Source: Phormidesmis priestleyi (GTDB taxonomy: Bacteria > Cyanobacteriota > Cyanobacteriia > Phormidesmidales > Phormidesmidaceae). Taken from it: 5,508 bases of DNA. Location of the stretch: positions 1 to 5,508 of the forward strand of contig QBMP01000292.1 in the NCBI GenBank assembly GCA_003242115.1. The letters run 5' to 3'. Both the position numbers and the translations under genes were made by a program. Below are positions 5,347-5,508 of the stretch, one piece after another; the first letter of the stretch is position 1, and the number at the start of each line of letters is the position of its first letter. The notes under the pieces were generated by a model. It worked only from the letters and a program-made list of their open reading frames with translations. It was not told the origin of the DNA and ran no database searches.

Positions 5347-5494
5347 ATCCTAAAAAGTAAATGTATGATTGAGTCCTAGTCGGTTCCATTTCGGGACACC
5401 TGCAAGCCCTGCTGTATCTAGACTTTCAAGTCATAGCAAAGACGTAGGGTAATGGGGTACGAGGAGTATTGGTACAGAAAGGATCGCTAAGCTG

Positions 5495-5508
5495 TCCAGT
5501 TTAGTGGA
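5495..5508. repeat. Short inverted repeat at the window edge, possible mobile-element end
   Basis: TCCAGTTTAGTGGA has 4-bp inverted arms (TCCA/TGGA), and the bases just before it read GCTG. The TGTCC-AGTTTAGTGGA pattern is reminiscent of the ends of some insertion sequences, but the window stops here, so no transposase or second end can be seen. Confidence 0.2.

Larger units (their letters stand above)
5288..5508. other. Non-coding 3' region with a third repeat copy
   Basis: I find no credible gene on either strand. One ATG at 5452 opens only 12 codons. TGACTGA (5289-5295) and TCAGTCA (5341-5347) form a 7-bp inverted repeat around most of the inverted 36-bp unit, so the start of this region could fold into a stem-loop that ends the operon transcript, but no T run follows. 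The remainder (5350-5494) shows nothing I can name. Confidence 0.5.

Noticed and set aside
5452..5490. ATG at 5452 as the start of a new gene.
   Set aside because: It closes after 12 codons at the TAA at 5488-5490.

Overview
The window is almost certainly cyanobacterial chromosome. The octamer GCGATCGC (HIP1, the highly iterated palindrome typical of cyanobacteria) occurs six times in 5.5 kb, where about 0.1 would be expected by chance. I cannot name a genus. All genes I can support lie on the plus strand.

Layout. Positions 1-343 hold the possible 3' end of an upstream gene (frame closing at 78) and a weak open frame closing at 332. Then come: a 662-residue protein of unknown function with one C-terminal membrane segment (344-2332); a short spacer with two competing hairpins (2337-2380) and an A+T palindrome (2381-2395); an 84-residue orphan protein (2432-2686); a 127-bp composite repeat, in which an imperfect 13-bp inverted repeat encloses two 36-bp hairpin-forming units (2690-2816); a consensus TATAAT box (2824-2829); a six-pass membrane protein with a cytosolic FHA-like domain (2882-3976); a secreted, membrane-anchored von Willebrand A protein with an intact metal site (3918-5189, overlapping the previous gene by 59 bp); and a 30-residue lipoprotein (5195-5287). 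The last 221 bp are non-coding. They carry a third, inverted copy of the 36-bp unit, and the window ends in a possible mobile-element terminus.

How the genes may work together (inference). The FHA, vWA and lipoprotein genes are tightly packed and look like one envelope operon: an FHA-like domain facing the cytosol on a polytopic membrane protein, a periplasmic MIDAS-type vWA domain held by a C-terminal helix, and a tiny periplasm-facing lipoprotein. The FHA-like domain lacks the usual phosphothreonine-contacting Arg and Ser, so it may bind another ligand or only serve as a scaffold. The 662-residue protein shows a faint resemblance to the GTPase-associated protein 1 (GAP1) N-terminal domain of predicted NTPase-based conflict systems, which often also use vWA modules. 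That link is a hypothesis only. Its gene changes sharply in base composition near position 1300, and the A+T-rich stretch without HIP1 sites runs on through the 84-residue gene.
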